From an uncultured Caryophanales bacterium (GTDB lineage: Bacteria > Bacillota_I > Bacilli_A > RFN20 > CAG-288), in assembly GCA_949287425.1 (NCBI GenBank), contig CASEGJ010000004.1, positions 124,001 through 188,000 on the forward strand: a DNA stretch of 64,000 bases. The letters are read 5' to 3'. Under the pieces are notes generated by a model that saw nothing but the letters and a program-made list of their open reading frames with translations, was not told the origin of the DNA and searched no databases. Below, piece after piece: positions 35,560 through 44,125 of this stretch. Each line of letters starts with the position of its first letter. Positions within the stretch are counted from its first letter, which is position 1. The position numbers and the translations under genes are program-made.

Positions 35560-36465
35560 ATGGATAAAAACAACGTGATTGCTCAATTTGATTTTTCAAA
35601 TTTGAAGTATGTAGATTACTATCTTTCTAACTCTAAATATTCAATCAATTTTTTTCTATATATTTACAAGCGCTATTTAATCTTTGAAGTCGCTTTGACT
35701 AATCTTTCAACTGGGGAAATTCAGTCGTATTTTTCAAGTATATTAAATGTTTTTAAAAAGAAGTTTAGCATTGATAAAAATCAAATTCACCTCGATTTAA
35801 AAAGAAATTTATCAATGAGATTTATCGATGATGAATTTTCAAATCAAATTATAGGCGCTATTAATAAATTCAACGATATTGAAACTAGCTTCGATTTTAA
35901 GTTGTTAACAAGTCGAAGTTTTTCCAATGAAAAAAGCGTTCAATTAAAAGAATTCTTAGTTAAAAAACAGTTTAATTTAGATTTGGAGGGCTATATAAAA
36001 CTAGGCGATTTACCGATTTTTTTCAATATAGATTCCTATGCATTTAAAACTTTAGTCTATGGAAAACTAGCATCAAAAATCGAACTTTTATCTTTAACTT
36101 ACTCTGGAATTCAAGCTTCACATTTAGTTTCGTTTTCCTTTTCTTTAGGCAATATATCTAACGTAAATATGATTTCAATTGACAATGTTATTTATGACAT
36201 TTCTAATTTGGAATTTGAAAATGACATTCTATCTATCTTAGATATCAAGGAAAAAGAAAGCTTGATATTTAGAACTAAAAGCGGTGATTTAAAAGGAAAA
36301 TTTGAAATTGAAAAAATCGTTAAGTTATCCAAAAAAATATCGTTACAAGATAAACAATTAAGCTTAGTTTATGGAAGTTTAAATATTGAATTTAATTTAG
36401 GGGAAAGAAGAAAAATTGAAATTGCAAATTTAAAGATAGCCGCTAGGTTATTTAAAGTAAATTAA
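35560..36465 (+). CDS. Conserved-looking protein of unknown function, 301 aa
   Basis: I do not recognise this protein. It has no signal peptide or membrane span and is rich in Phe, Ile, Lys and Ser, with alternating strands (for example IHLDLKRNLSMRFIDDEF near 85). The C-terminal SLVYGSLNIEFNLGERRKI is followed by IEIANLKIAARLF. The regular strand pattern suggests a beta-rich, possibly lipid- or glycan-related cytoplasmic protein. It is transcribed alone, divergent from CobW, and appears to be leaderless. An 8-bp inverted repeat (AACTTATA/TATAAGTT, 36479-36497) follows before the next gene. Confidence 0.6.
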   Translation: MDKNNVIAQFDFSNLKYVDYYLSNSKYSINFFLYIYKRYLIFEVALTNLSTGEIQSYFSSILNVFKKKFSIDKNQIHLDLKRNLSMRFIDDEFSNQIIGAINKFNDIETSFDFKLLTSRSFSNEKSVQLKEFLVKKQFNLDLEGYIKLGDLPIFFNIDSYAFKTLVYGKLASKIELLSLTYSGIQASHLVSFSFSLGNISNVNMISIDNVIYDISNLEFENDILSILDIKEKESLIFRTKSGDLKGKFEIEKIVKLSKKISLQDKQLSLVYGSLNIEFNLGERRKIEIANLKIAARLFKVN

Positions 36466-36533
36466 CTTTCTATTTTTTAACTTATATCTTATAAGTTATG
36501 TTAAAATAATAAAGTATACAAGGAGGTCATTTA

Positions 36534-37334
36534 ATGGACAAAAATATGTTTTCTCTTGAAGGTAAAGTCGCCTGGGTTACTGGAGCCACTTACGGAATTG
36601 GTTTTGGTATTGCTAGCGCTTTAGCTAAAATGGGTGCTAAAATTGCTTTCAATGATAGAAACCAAGAAAAATTAGAACAAGGTATCAATTCTTATAAAGA
36701 ATTAGGTATTGAAGCTTTTGGTAAAGTTTGTGATGTTACTAAAGAAAATGAAGTTAAAGAATTTGTCGATGCTGTTATTGAAAAATACGGCCATATCGAT
36801 ATTTTAGTTAACAACGCTGGAATTATTAAAAGAATTCCTATGGTCGATATGTCTTGTGAAGATTTTAGACAAGTTATCGATATCGATTTAGTTGGACCAT
36901 TTATTTGTTCAAAAGCTGTTATTCCTTCTATGATTAAACAAGGTCATGGTAAAATTATCAACATCTGCTCTATGATGTCTGAATTAGGTAGAGAAACTGT
37001 CTCTGCTTATGCTGCTGCTAAAGGTGGATTAAAGATGTTAACTAGAAATATCTGTTCTGAATATGGTCAATATAACATTCAATGTAACGGAATTGGTCCT
37101 GGTTATATTGCTACTCCTCAAACAGCTCCATTAAGAGAAAGACAAGCTGATGGTTCTAGACATCCATTTGATGCTTTCATTGTTTCTAAAACTCCTGCTA
37201 ATAGATGGGGAACTCCTGAAGATTTACAAGGACCTGCTATTTTCTTAGCTAGTGATGCTTCTAACTTTGTTAATGGACACATCTTATATGTCGATGGTGG
37301 TATCTTAGCTTATATTGGAAAGCAACCTCAATAA
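36534..37334 (+). CDS. SDR oxidoreductase, gluconate 5-dehydrogenase / KduD-like
   Basis: A classical short-chain dehydrogenase of 266 residues. The cofactor motif is TGATYGIGFGIA (residues 16-27), followed by NNAGI near 92. The catalytic Ser-Tyr-Lys set is in CSMMSELGRETVSAYAAAKGG, read as two blocks: the serine in ICSMMSE and YAAAK. GPGYIATPQT follows, and WGTPEDLQGPAIFLASDASNFV is typical of the gluconate 5-dehydrogenase/2-dehydro-3-deoxygluconate dehydrogenase group. In pectin breakdown KduD reduces 2,5-diketo-3-deoxygluconate, which fits the nearby lyase and esterase. The exact substrate remains open. AAGGAGG precedes the start. Confidence 0.87.
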   Translation: MDKNMFSLEGKVAWVTGATYGIGFGIASALAKMGAKIAFNDRNQEKLEQGINSYKELGIEAFGKVCDVTKENEVKEFVDAVIEKYGHIDILVNNAGIIKRIPMVDMSCEDFRQVIDIDLVGPFICSKAVIPSMIKQGHGKIINICSMMSELGRETVSAYAAAKGGLKMLTRNICSEYGQYNIQCNGIGPGYIATPQTAPLRERQADGSRHPFDAFIVSKTPANRWGTPEDLQGPAIFLASDASNFVNGHILYVDGGILAYIGKQPQ

Positions 37335-37380
37335 AATCAAATAGCGATTTATTTAAATTTAAAACTACAATAAAGTTTAT

Positions 37381-37418
37381 ATACCTCTTTCTAAATAAGT
37401 TAGGAAGGGGTATTTTAA
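37381..37418 (+). terminator. Terminator after the SDR gene
   Basis: ATACCTCTTTCTAA (37381-37394), loop ATAAG and TTAGGAAGGGGTAT (37400-37413) form a 14-bp stem with two G-T pairs, followed by TTTAATTTT. It ends just before the convergent lipoprotein gene. Confidence 0.85.
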
Positions 37419-37421
37419 TTT

Positions 37422-37937
37422 TCACTTAACTTCCTTTAAGATGATATCTTGAGATGTATTAGGTGTAAAATAGGCTCCATCTTCTAATTCAACATAGTAC
37501 ATTAAGCTGCCTTCAAAATAAGTGTAGTCTTTACCTTGTTTTAATACTCCACTAATATAAACTTCATATCCTTTATAGGAAAAACCAGTACCATATACTT
37601 TTTTTCTATAGTATGTTGAAGAAACAGGGTAATAAATTTCACCATCTAGATTGAAAGAAAATAAATATGCTTGCTCATCAATATAGATATATCTAAAAAC
37701 GTTTTCTTCATGGTTATGTGAATAATAATCTCCGCCGATATATTCAAGTGTCATGATGAATTTCTTAATAGGTGTATCTACAATTACTATATTGTTAGTT
37801 TCCCAGCTTCCTGAATAAAATTCAATTTGTCTATCTTGACAGCTTGAAAGAGGCAAGACTAATAGACATACTAGTAAGATAGGTAAGCTAAACAAGATTT
37901 TTTTAAAATTTATTAATTTATTTTTTAAAGTAATCAT
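37422..37937 (-). CDS. Small lipoprotein of unknown function
   Basis: About 171 residues. A basic N-terminus and hydrophobic stretch end in the lipobox LPLSSC, so it is exported and lipid-anchored. The mature part is Tyr-, Gly- and Phe-rich with many short strands (FIMTLEYIGGDYYSHN, TYYRKKVYGTGFSYKGYEVY). No family is recognised. ATG 37937 is preferred; a TTG three codons upstream (37946) lies closer to the AGAAAG site and is possible. It is a single gene with no obvious partners; similar small orphan lipoproteins lie at 38097, 43571 and 44126. Confidence 0.65.
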   Translation of the reverse strand: MITLKNKLINFKKILFSLPILLVCLLVLPLSSCQDRQIEFYSGSWETNNIVIVDTPIKKFIMTLEYIGGDYYSHNHEENVFRYIYIDEQAYLFSFNLDGEIYYPVSSTYYRKKVYGTGFSYKGYEVYISGVLKQGKDYTYFEGSLMYYVELEDGAYFTPNTSQDIILKEVK

Positions 37938-38078
37938 TTTATACAATTTTTCTTTCTAGTTATATTGTAGCGTATATAATTAATAGAAGGCCAATTTTAG
38001 GTTGATACAAAGATCTTATTTTAAGTTTATTTAAATAAGACATACTAAGTTATTTATATAGAATTAATTTAAAAATAA

Positions 38079-38087
38079 TGTTATAAA
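38079..38087 (+). promoter_or_regulatory. Extended -10 with nearly leaderless start
   Basis: TGTTATAAA lies 9 bases before ATG 38097; the transcript would start 2-4 bases before the start codon, and no Shine-Dalgarno sequence is visible. Confidence 0.45.
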
Positions 38088-38096
38088 TATATCGTT

Positions 38097-38909
38097 ATGA
38101 AAAAGAAAATTTTGTCTTTAGGATTATTAACTATAGTATTATTTACAAGTTCATGTTCTATGTTTGATAATTTTAAAAATAAAACTGGGACATTTAGCGA
38201 AGATTTAGTAATTAAGGAATTTACTAATCAAGATAAATTGGTTTTATTAGCAGGAGCTGAATCAAGTTATATTGAAAAAGCTAATGAGAATAACGTCTTA
38301 TTATACGATGAAGAAAATTCTTATAAATATAGATATTTCCGCAACGCTGATGGAGCAAGGGTAAGATTGCAAGTTTTTCTAGCTAAAAAAAGCAGTGAAG
38401 ATGATTTAACTAGCTATAAAACTGATGATGTTATCGATTATCAAAAAGAGGGAACAGATCCAAATTTTACCTATAAGATGGAACATTATCGCAGCGGTTA
38501 TGTAATTGATTCTAATTACAATTTATCTAAAGAAGAATACGATAAACAATATGGAATTATCGATGAGTATAATTCGAAAGCTCAGCAGTTATATAAGGAT
38601 AATTTCTTAGCTAAATTCGCTTATTATCAAGAAAATAAACAAACCGACCCTGATTTAGTAAGTAACTATTCTTTTAGCTATATTATGCAAGCTAATAACT
38701 GGTATATTACTATGCAAATAAAGCAAGATAATTTAATATACACATATAGATGTTCTTATGGAGAATTTTCTTATCAGGATATTTCTAACAATACTAAAAC
38801 TGATAGTTTTTTACAGTTTTATTATGAAAACGTTTCTGAAACTAATTCTTCAGGCGCTAAGATATTATCTAAATCAATCGCTTATCAATTTGATCTATCA
38901 GCTGCATAG
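38097..38909 (+). CDS. Lipoprotein of unknown function, 270 aa
   Basis: The signal peptide ends in LFTSSC (Cys20). The mature protein is charged and Tyr-rich, with no recognised family; YLASPY-like or catalytic motifs are absent. Predicted strands such as YRYFRNADGARVRLQVFLA and IDYQKEGTDPNFTYKMEHY suggest a soluble beta domain at the cell surface. It stands alone and is followed by a terminator. The start is fixed by the signal peptide, since no ribosome binding site is seen. Confidence 0.65.
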   Translation: MKKKILSLGLLTIVLFTSSCSMFDNFKNKTGTFSEDLVIKEFTNQDKLVLLAGAESSYIEKANENNVLLYDEENSYKYRYFRNADGARVRLQVFLAKKSSEDDLTSYKTDDVIDYQKEGTDPNFTYKMEHYRSGYVIDSNYNLSKEEYDKQYGIIDEYNSKAQQLYKDNFLAKFAYYQENKQTDPDLVSNYSFSYIMQANNWYITMQIKQDNLIYTYRCSYGEFSYQDISNNTKTDSFLQFYYENVSETNSSGAKILSKSIAYQFDLSAA

Positions 38910-38920
38910 TATTTAAGGTA

Positions 38921-38974
38921 AAAATAGTCTTTATTTTCAATTTTAAAGTTAAGTTAATAAGACTGTTTTAATAT
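38921..38974 (+). terminator. Probable terminator after the 38097 lipoprotein
   Basis: AAAATAGTCTTTATT (38921-38935) can pair with AATAAGACTGTTTT (about 38955-38970), with small bulges and a 20-base loop, ending in T residues. The 90 bases from here to adhE are very AT-rich; a TATAAT near 39016 may serve adhE. Confidence 0.5.
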
Positions 38975-39062
38975 GCATTTTTAATATATATTAAGTATTT
39001 TATATAATTTTATTATATAATCTTTTTTGAGAAGGAAATATTTTATAAAGGAGAATAATATA

Positions 39063-41675
39063 ATGTCTGAAGAACAATTAGTTGTAAACGACGAAAAAAG
39101 CCTTCAAGAACTAATTTCAAGAGTTAGAAAGGCTCAAGAGGAATTTGCAAATTTTCCTCAAGAAAAAGTCGATGAAATCTTTTATCAAGCAGCTTTAGCT
39201 GCTAATAGCATGAGAATTCCTCTTGCTCAAATGGCAGTTAATGAAACTGGTATGGGTGTAATGGAAGACAAGGTTATTAAAAATCACTATGCTGCTGAAT
39301 ATATCTATAACAAATATAAAGATGCTAAAACTTGTGGAAAGGTCAATGAAAATAAATCCATGGGTTATTATGAAATCTATGAACCTATAGGAATTATCGC
39401 TTGTATCGTTCCTACTACCAATCCTACTTCCACTGCTATTTTTAAAGCTTTAATTTGTTTAAAAACTAGAAATGGTTGTATTTTTTCACCTCATCCAAGA
39501 GCGAGAAAATCCACTATTGAGGCAGCTAAAATTGTTTTAGATGCCGCTGTTAAAGCTGGTGCACCAAAAGATATCATCGGTTGGATTGATGAACCTAGTG
39601 TTAATTTATCCGCTTTGTTAATGAAATCGTGTGATACTGTTTTAGCTACTGGTGGTCCAGGTATGGTTAAAGCAGCTTACTCTTCTGGAAAACCTGCTGT
39701 TGGTGTTGGTCCAGGTAATACTCCTGCAGTTATCGATTCTACTGCTAATTTAAAATTAGCTGCTGCTAGTGTTATTCATTCTAAATCTTTCGATAATGGT
39801 ATGATTTGCGCTTCTGAACAATCAGTTATCGTTTTAAAAGACGTCTATGATGAATTTAAAAATTTACTTGTTGAATATGGTGGCTATATCATTCCTAGAA
39901 AAGATATGGATGCTGTTAGACATACTATTTTAATTAATGGTTCTTTAAATAGCAAAATCGTTGGGCAAAAAGCTACTACTATCGCTAAAATGGCTGGATT
40001 AGAAATTCCAGAAGATAGAAAAGTATTAATCGGTGAAGTTAAAGAGACTGATTTTAAAGAAGAATTTGCTCATGAAAAGCTTTCACCAGTTTTAGCTATG
40101 TATAAAGCTGATGATTTTGAACAAGCTGTTAAGATGGCTGAAGATTTAATTAGACAAGGTGGCTATGGTCATACTGCTAGCGTTTATCTTCACGAAGATA
40201 CTCAACAAGATAAGATCGATTTATTTGCCCATACTATGAAGACTTGTCGTATTTTAGTAAATACTCCTTCTAGCCAAGGTGGTATCGGCGATATCTACAA
40301 CTTTATGTTAACCCCATCTTTAACTTTAGGATGTGGATCATGGGGTGGAAACTCTGTTTCTGATAACGTCGGTATTTATAATTTGCTAAATAGAAAGCAC
40401 ATTGCTGAAAGGAGAGAAAACATGTTGTGGTTGAAACTTCCACATGAATTATATTTTAAGCGCGGTTGTTTAAAATTCGCTTTAAGAGAAATTAAAGATG
40501 TCTATCATAAAAATAAAGTCTTCGTTGTTACTGATCATTTCTTAAATGATTCTGGCTTTATTAAATGCGTTACTAATGAATTAGAAGAGATGGGATTAAC
40601 CTATACTGTTTTTTCTGATGTTAGCCCAGATCCTACTTTAGCTTGTGCTAAAGAAGGTGCTCATCAAATGGAAGTCTTTAAGCCAGATTGCATTATTGCT
40701 GTCGGTGGTGGTTCACCTATGGATGCTGCAAAAATCATGTGGGTTATGTATGAACATCCTGAGGCTGATTTTGCTAAGATGGCTATTGATTTTATGGATA
40801 TTAGAAAAAGAGTTTATCAATTCCCAGATATGGGTAGTAAAGCTATGTTTGTCGCTGTTCCTACTACTGCTGGTACTGGTTCAGAAGCTACTCCATTTGC
40901 TGTTATTACCGATGAAAAAGATGGAACTAAATATCCTATTACCGATTATGCGTTAATGCCTAATATGGCTATTGTCGATGCTGATTTAATGATGAATATC
41001 CCTAAAGGATTAACTTGTGCATCTGGTGTTGATGTTTTAACTCACGCTATGGAAGCTTTAGTTAGTATGATGGCTTCTGATTATACTGATGCATATGCAT
41101 TAAAATCTCTCGAATTAGTCTTTAAATATCTACCTAGAGCTTATAAAAATGGCGCTAGCGATCCTGAAGCTAGAGAAGAAATGGCTTACGCTTCCTCTTT
41201 AGCTGGTATTGCTTTTGCTAATGCTTTCTTAGGTATCGTTCACTCTACTGGACATAAATTAGGTGCTTATTTCCATATCCCACATGGTTTATGTGTCTGT
41301 ATGATGCTTATCCCTGTCATGAAATTTAACGCTTCTGATAATCCTACTAAGATGGGTACTTTCCCTCAATACGCTTATCCTTCAGCATTTGAAAAATATG
41401 TTAAAGTTGCTAGAAGTTTAGGTGTAGTTGGAAAATCTGATAAGGAAGTTTTTGATAATTTAATTAAAAAGATTGAAGAATTAAAAGCTGATGTTAAAGT
41501 TCCAAGTTCTATTAAAGAATATGGAATTAACGAAGAAGAATTTTTATCTAAATTAGATGAAATGTCATTAGCAGCCTTTAACGATCAATGTACTGGAACT
41601 AACCCTCGTTATCCATTAGTAGAAGAAATTAAGAAGATATACTTAGAAGCTTATTATGGATATAAGGAGGACTAA
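39063..41675 (+). CDS. adhE: Bifunctional acetaldehyde-CoA/alcohol dehydrogenase AdhE
   Basis: ATG 39063 has AAAGGAG about 11 bases upstream, so the frame's earlier start at 39027 is not used. The N-terminal half is an aldehyde dehydrogenase with the thiol site DNGMICASEQS near residue 245. The C-terminal half is an iron alcohol dehydrogenase: GGGSPMDAAK near 555, PTTAGTGSEATPFAVITD near 600 and HSTGHKLGAYFHIPHG near 720 with the iron-binding histidines. The enzyme turns acetyl-CoA into ethanol with two NADH. At 870 residues it is full length. It heads an operon with three small genes. Codon use suggests high expression. Confidence 0.97.
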   Translation: MSEEQLVVNDEKSLQELISRVRKAQEEFANFPQEKVDEIFYQAALAANSMRIPLAQMAVNETGMGVMEDKVIKNHYAAEYIYNKYKDAKTCGKVNENKSMGYYEIYEPIGIIACIVPTTNPTSTAIFKALICLKTRNGCIFSPHPRARKSTIEAAKIVLDAAVKAGAPKDIIGWIDEPSVNLSALLMKSCDTVLATGGPGMVKAAYSSGKPAVGVGPGNTPAVIDSTANLKLAAASVIHSKSFDNGMICASEQSVIVLKDVYDEFKNLLVEYGGYIIPRKDMDAVRHTILINGSLNSKIVGQKATTIAKMAGLEIPEDRKVLIGEVKETDFKEEFAHEKLSPVLAMYKADDFEQAVKMAEDLIRQGGYGHTASVYLHEDTQQDKIDLFAHTMKTCRILVNTPSSQGGIGDIYNFMLTPSLTLGCGSWGGNSVSDNVGIYNLLNRKHIAERRENMLWLKLPHELYFKRGCLKFALREIKDVYHKNKVFVVTDHFLNDSGFIKCVTNELEEMGLTYTVFSDVSPDPTLACAKEGAHQMEVFKPDCIIAVGGGSPMDAAKIMWVMYEHPEADFAKMAIDFMDIRKRVYQFPDMGSKAMFVAVPTTAGTGSEATPFAVITDEKDGTKYPITDYALMPNMAIVDADLMMNIPKGLTCASGVDVLTHAMEALVSMMASDYTDAYALKSLELVFKYLPRAYKNGASDPEAREEMAYASSLAGIAFANAFLGIVHSTGHKLGAYFHIPHGLCVCMMLIPVMKFNASDNPTKMGTFPQYAYPSAFEKYVKVARSLGVVGKSDKEVFDNLIKKIEELKADVKVPSSIKEYGINEEEFLSKLDEMSLAAFNDQCTGTNPRYPLVEEIKKIYLEAYYGYKED

Positions 41676-41678
41676 AAA

Positions 41679-42452
41679 ATGAATATCGGTCAAAAGCTAC
41701 TTGAAAGAACTAACAAAGTTATCTATCGTTCGGAGGATAATCAATATTTAATTAAGGTTTTTAACCATACTATGGTTCCTAAATCCGATGTTTTACAAGA
41801 AGCTACAATCCAATCAAGAGTAGAAGAATTAAATGAAATTTTGATTCCTTCTGTTGAAGAAGTATTTAAAATAGGTGATGATTGGTGTATCGCTTCTAAA
41901 TATATTGAAGGTAAAACTTTAGACCAGTTAATTGAAGAAGAACCTTCCAAATTAAAAGAATATATGGATAAGTTTGTCTTACTTCAAATTAAGATGCATT
42001 CAATTACTGCTAGTAAACTTCAAACTGTCCACAATTTGTTAGGTGAAAGAATTAATACTTTAAAAGGTGAAGTTTCCGCTAGTAGCAGATATGAACTTCA
42101 TTTAAGATTAGATTCCTTTAATAGAGATAGCAAGTTAGTTCAATTAGACTACAACTTATCAAATATCGTCGTTACTTCTGATAATAAATGGTATATCTTA
42201 GACTGGGCTCACGCTAGAAAAGGTCAACCAGAAGCTGATGTTGCTTTAACTTATTTAAACTTCATGCTTGAAGATAAAAAAGATATGGCTGAGTTATATT
42301 TAAAACTCTATATCAAACATTCTGATATCGCTAAGCAAGTGGTTAACGATTATCTACCTTTACTAGCTGCTTATAAGCTTTCCAGAGGTCATTTAAGCGA
42401 AGAACAAACTAAATATTTGTTGAGTTTAACTAATATTGCTGATTATCAATAA
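41679..42452 (+). CDS. Phosphotransferase (aminoglycoside/choline kinase-like fold)
   Basis: The 257-residue protein has the protein-kinase-like APH fold. YLIKVFNH is the ATP-lysine strand, and SKYIEGKTLDQLI the hinge. The catalytic loop reads LVQLDYNLSNIVV, where the usual HGDxxxxN has become QLDYNLSN, keeping Asp and Asn, and ILDWAHARKG holds the metal aspartate. It could phosphorylate a small alcohol or sugar. It begins 3 bases after adhE with GGAGG at the adhE end. The loss of the loop histidine is a point of doubt about activity. Confidence 0.75.
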   Translation: MNIGQKLLERTNKVIYRSEDNQYLIKVFNHTMVPKSDVLQEATIQSRVEELNEILIPSVEEVFKIGDDWCIASKYIEGKTLDQLIEEEPSKLKEYMDKFVLLQIKMHSITASKLQTVHNLLGERINTLKGEVSASSRYELHLRLDSFNRDSKLVQLDYNLSNIVVTSDNKWYILDWAHARKGQPEADVALTYLNFMLEDKKDMAELYLKLYIKHSDIAKQVVNDYLPLLAAYKLSRGHLSEEQTKYLLSLTNIADYQ

Positions 42453-42922
42453 TGCTTAAAACTAATGTTTGTAGACTTCTTGATCAAGCTAAGATTCCTT
42501 ATTCTTGTTATCAATATGAATATGATGAAAACGATCTTTCAGGAATAAGTGTCGTCAATAAATTAAATCAAGATCCTAAATATGTATATAAAACTATCGT
42601 ATTAATAGGCGATAAAACTTCATATTTAGTTTGCTTATTGCCTGTAGATAAAGAAATCGATTTAAAAAAGCTTGCTAAGTTATCTTTAAATAAAAAAGTT
42701 GAGCCTTTGCATTTAGCTAAATTAGAAGGTTTAACTGGATATCTTAGAGGGGGATGTTCACCTATAGGTATGAAAAAGAAATTTCCAACTTTTGCAAATA
42801 CAAGTCTTAAAGATATAGAAAAAGTCTATGTTTCAGGTGGACTAAGAGGTTTACAAATAAGTTTATCAAGCCAAGATTTAATTGATTATTGCCATATTAA
42901 ATTAGGAGATGTTATAAAATAA
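42452..42922 (+). CDS. ybaK: YbaK-type aminoacyl-tRNA deacylase
   Basis: A 156-residue member of the YbaK/EbsC family. VYKTIVLIGDK near residue 47 contains the conserved lysine, DKEIDLKKLAKLSLNKKVE follows, and GYLRGGCSPIGMKKKFPTF near 97 holds the GxxSPxG signature. It hydrolyses Cys-tRNA(Pro) or other mischarged tRNAs. The start codon overlaps the preceding stop by one base, so it is translationally coupled to the kinase-like gene. Length is normal for the family. Confidence 0.92.
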   Translation: MLKTNVCRLLDQAKIPYSCYQYEYDENDLSGISVVNKLNQDPKYVYKTIVLIGDKTSYLVCLLPVDKEIDLKKLAKLSLNKKVEPLHLAKLEGLTGYLRGGCSPIGMKKKFPTFANTSLKDIEKVYVSGGLRGLQISLSSQDLIDYCHIKLGDVIK

Positions 42923-42938
42923 TAAAGGAGTAAAAATT

Positions 42939-43400
42939 ATGGTTATTGAAAATCTCGAAGACGTCAAATTAGAAGAATATTCTTATTCTAAAAACTTACA
43001 AACAGCATTTAAGTATTTAAAATCTCACGACTTACTTGCTCTTCCAGCTGGTAAAACAGTTGTTGATGGTGATAATGTTTATATCAATCGTTCTTCATAT
43101 GTCGCTAAAAATTTTGAAGATGCTAAAATTGAAGGCCATAACAACTATTTAGATATTCAATTAGTTGTTAAAGGTGAAGAAGCTATCGGATATGTCGATA
43201 TTAGAAAACCTGGCTTAGTCGCTACTCCATATAATGTTGAAAAAGATCGTACTAACTATACTGGTAAGGTCGATGGAATAATCAATTTACGCGCTAATTT
43301 CTTCGCGTTAGTTTTCCCAAATGACTTACATCAACCTTGTATTAAAGTTAATGATGAATTAGTTGAAAAAGTCGTTTGTAAAGTTAAAATTGATTTCTAA
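42939..43400 (+). CDS. YhcH/YjgK/YiaL family protein (DUF386)
   Basis: 153 residues with the family pattern of a cupin-like beta barrel: EGHNNYLDIQLVVKGEEAIGY, then a conserved FFALVFPNDLHQPCIKVN with metal-ligand His and Asp/Glu candidates. Members occur in sialic acid, diketogulonate and other sugar-acid loci and are thought to act on aldonic or uronic sugar intermediates. Here it ends the adhE operon, but it also fits the pectin theme of the window. AAAGGAG precedes the start. A terminator follows. Confidence 0.88.
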   Translation: MVIENLEDVKLEEYSYSKNLQTAFKYLKSHDLLALPAGKTVVDGDNVYINRSSYVAKNFEDAKIEGHNNYLDIQLVVKGEEAIGYVDIRKPGLVATPYNVEKDRTNYTGKVDGIINLRANFFALVFPNDLHQPCIKVNDELVEKVVCKVKIDF

Positions 43401-43424
43401 TAAGTTAATTTAAATCAAGTAAAA

Positions 43425-43460
43425 TAGAGGGCTATTTAGATAATTAAATAGCTCTTTTAT
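43425..43460 (+). terminator. Terminator of the adhE operon
   Basis: TAGAGGGCTATTTA pairs with TAAATAGCTCTTTTA over about 13 bp including two G-T pairs, with loop GATAAT and a T-rich end. Confidence 0.75.
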
Positions 43461-43474
43461 GTGCGTTTATTTTT

Positions 43475-43497
43475 GTCAACGTCAAATTGATGTTGAC
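43475..43497 (+). promoter_or_regulatory. 23-base palindromic operator overlapping a promoter
   Basis: GTCAACGTCAA (43475-43485), a single central A and TTGATGTTGAC (43487-43497) are inverted repeats with one mismatch. The right arm contains the -35 hexamer of the promoter at 43493, so a bound dimeric repressor would block it. The regulator is unknown. Confidence 0.6.
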
Positions 43498-43520
43498 TAT
43501 TTTTATGGCCGCGATATAAT
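43493..43520 (+). promoter_or_regulatory. Sigma-A promoter of the 43571 lipoprotein genes
   Basis: TTGACT (43493-43498), a 16-base spacer that is unusually GC-rich (GGCCGCG), and a perfect TATAAT (43515-43520). The leader would be about 45 bases. Confidence 0.7.
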
Positions 43521-43570
43521 AAAGTTAGATAGTTGAAGTTAAACTATTATTAATATAAAAGTGACTTATT

Positions 43571-44113
43571 ATGAAACCTAAATTTAAATTGATTATGAAT
43601 TTATGTTTATCATCTTTATTTTTATTAACTTCTTGTAAATCAAATTACTTAGATGAATTTTATTATATTCAAGATAATGTAACTAATCAAGAATATAAAA
43701 TAGGTGATGAAGAAGCTTTTGATAAAATATCCAAAGATACTAATTACGAGTTAGAAGACTATGTTTCATATAAGATGTTTAGATCTAAAGACGATTTAAA
43801 TTACTATTATTTTAATAATGAAAATAAGTTATATAGATTTTTAACTTACGATACTGATTCATCTATATTTGAATGGCAAATAGGTACATCAAATAACGAT
43901 AAGTTTTATGAATATATTAATAGTAAAACTTTTACATATTTTTATTCCAATATACTTTCTGGATATGATGATTTATATTTGCCAGACTCTAATTTAGATG
44001 GATATTGGGGATTGTGGGCATGTTGCTTTTATAGTGATAACTATAAAGATAATTTCTTTTTAGGATTTTATAAAAGTGATTACTTGCTTGGATTTTTTAT
44101 CCAATACGTGTAA
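43571..44113 (+). CDS. Small lipoprotein of unknown function, 180 aa
   Basis: The signal peptide ends in FLLTSC. The mature part is extremely rich in Tyr, Asp and Asn (YYYFNNENKLYRFLTYDTD; GYWGLWACCFYSDNY), with no family recognised. It is the first gene of a pair with the next lipoprotein, 12 bases apart, under the operator-covered promoter. There is no strong ribosome binding site. Composition and size resemble the orphan lipoproteins at 37422 and 44126. Confidence 0.6.
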   Translation: MKPKFKLIMNLCLSSLFLLTSCKSNYLDEFYYIQDNVTNQEYKIGDEEAFDKISKDTNYELEDYVSYKMFRSKDDLNYYYFNNENKLYRFLTYDTDSSIFEWQIGTSNNDKFYEYINSKTFTYFYSNILSGYDDLYLPDSNLDGYWGLWACCFYSDNYKDNFFLGFYKSDYLLGFFIQYV

Positions 44114-44125
44114 AGGAAAATGATT

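Noticed and set aside
40645..40956. Leu-rich open frame inside adhE
   Set aside because: Overlaps the conserved iron-binding dehydrogenase domain in another frame; no start signal.
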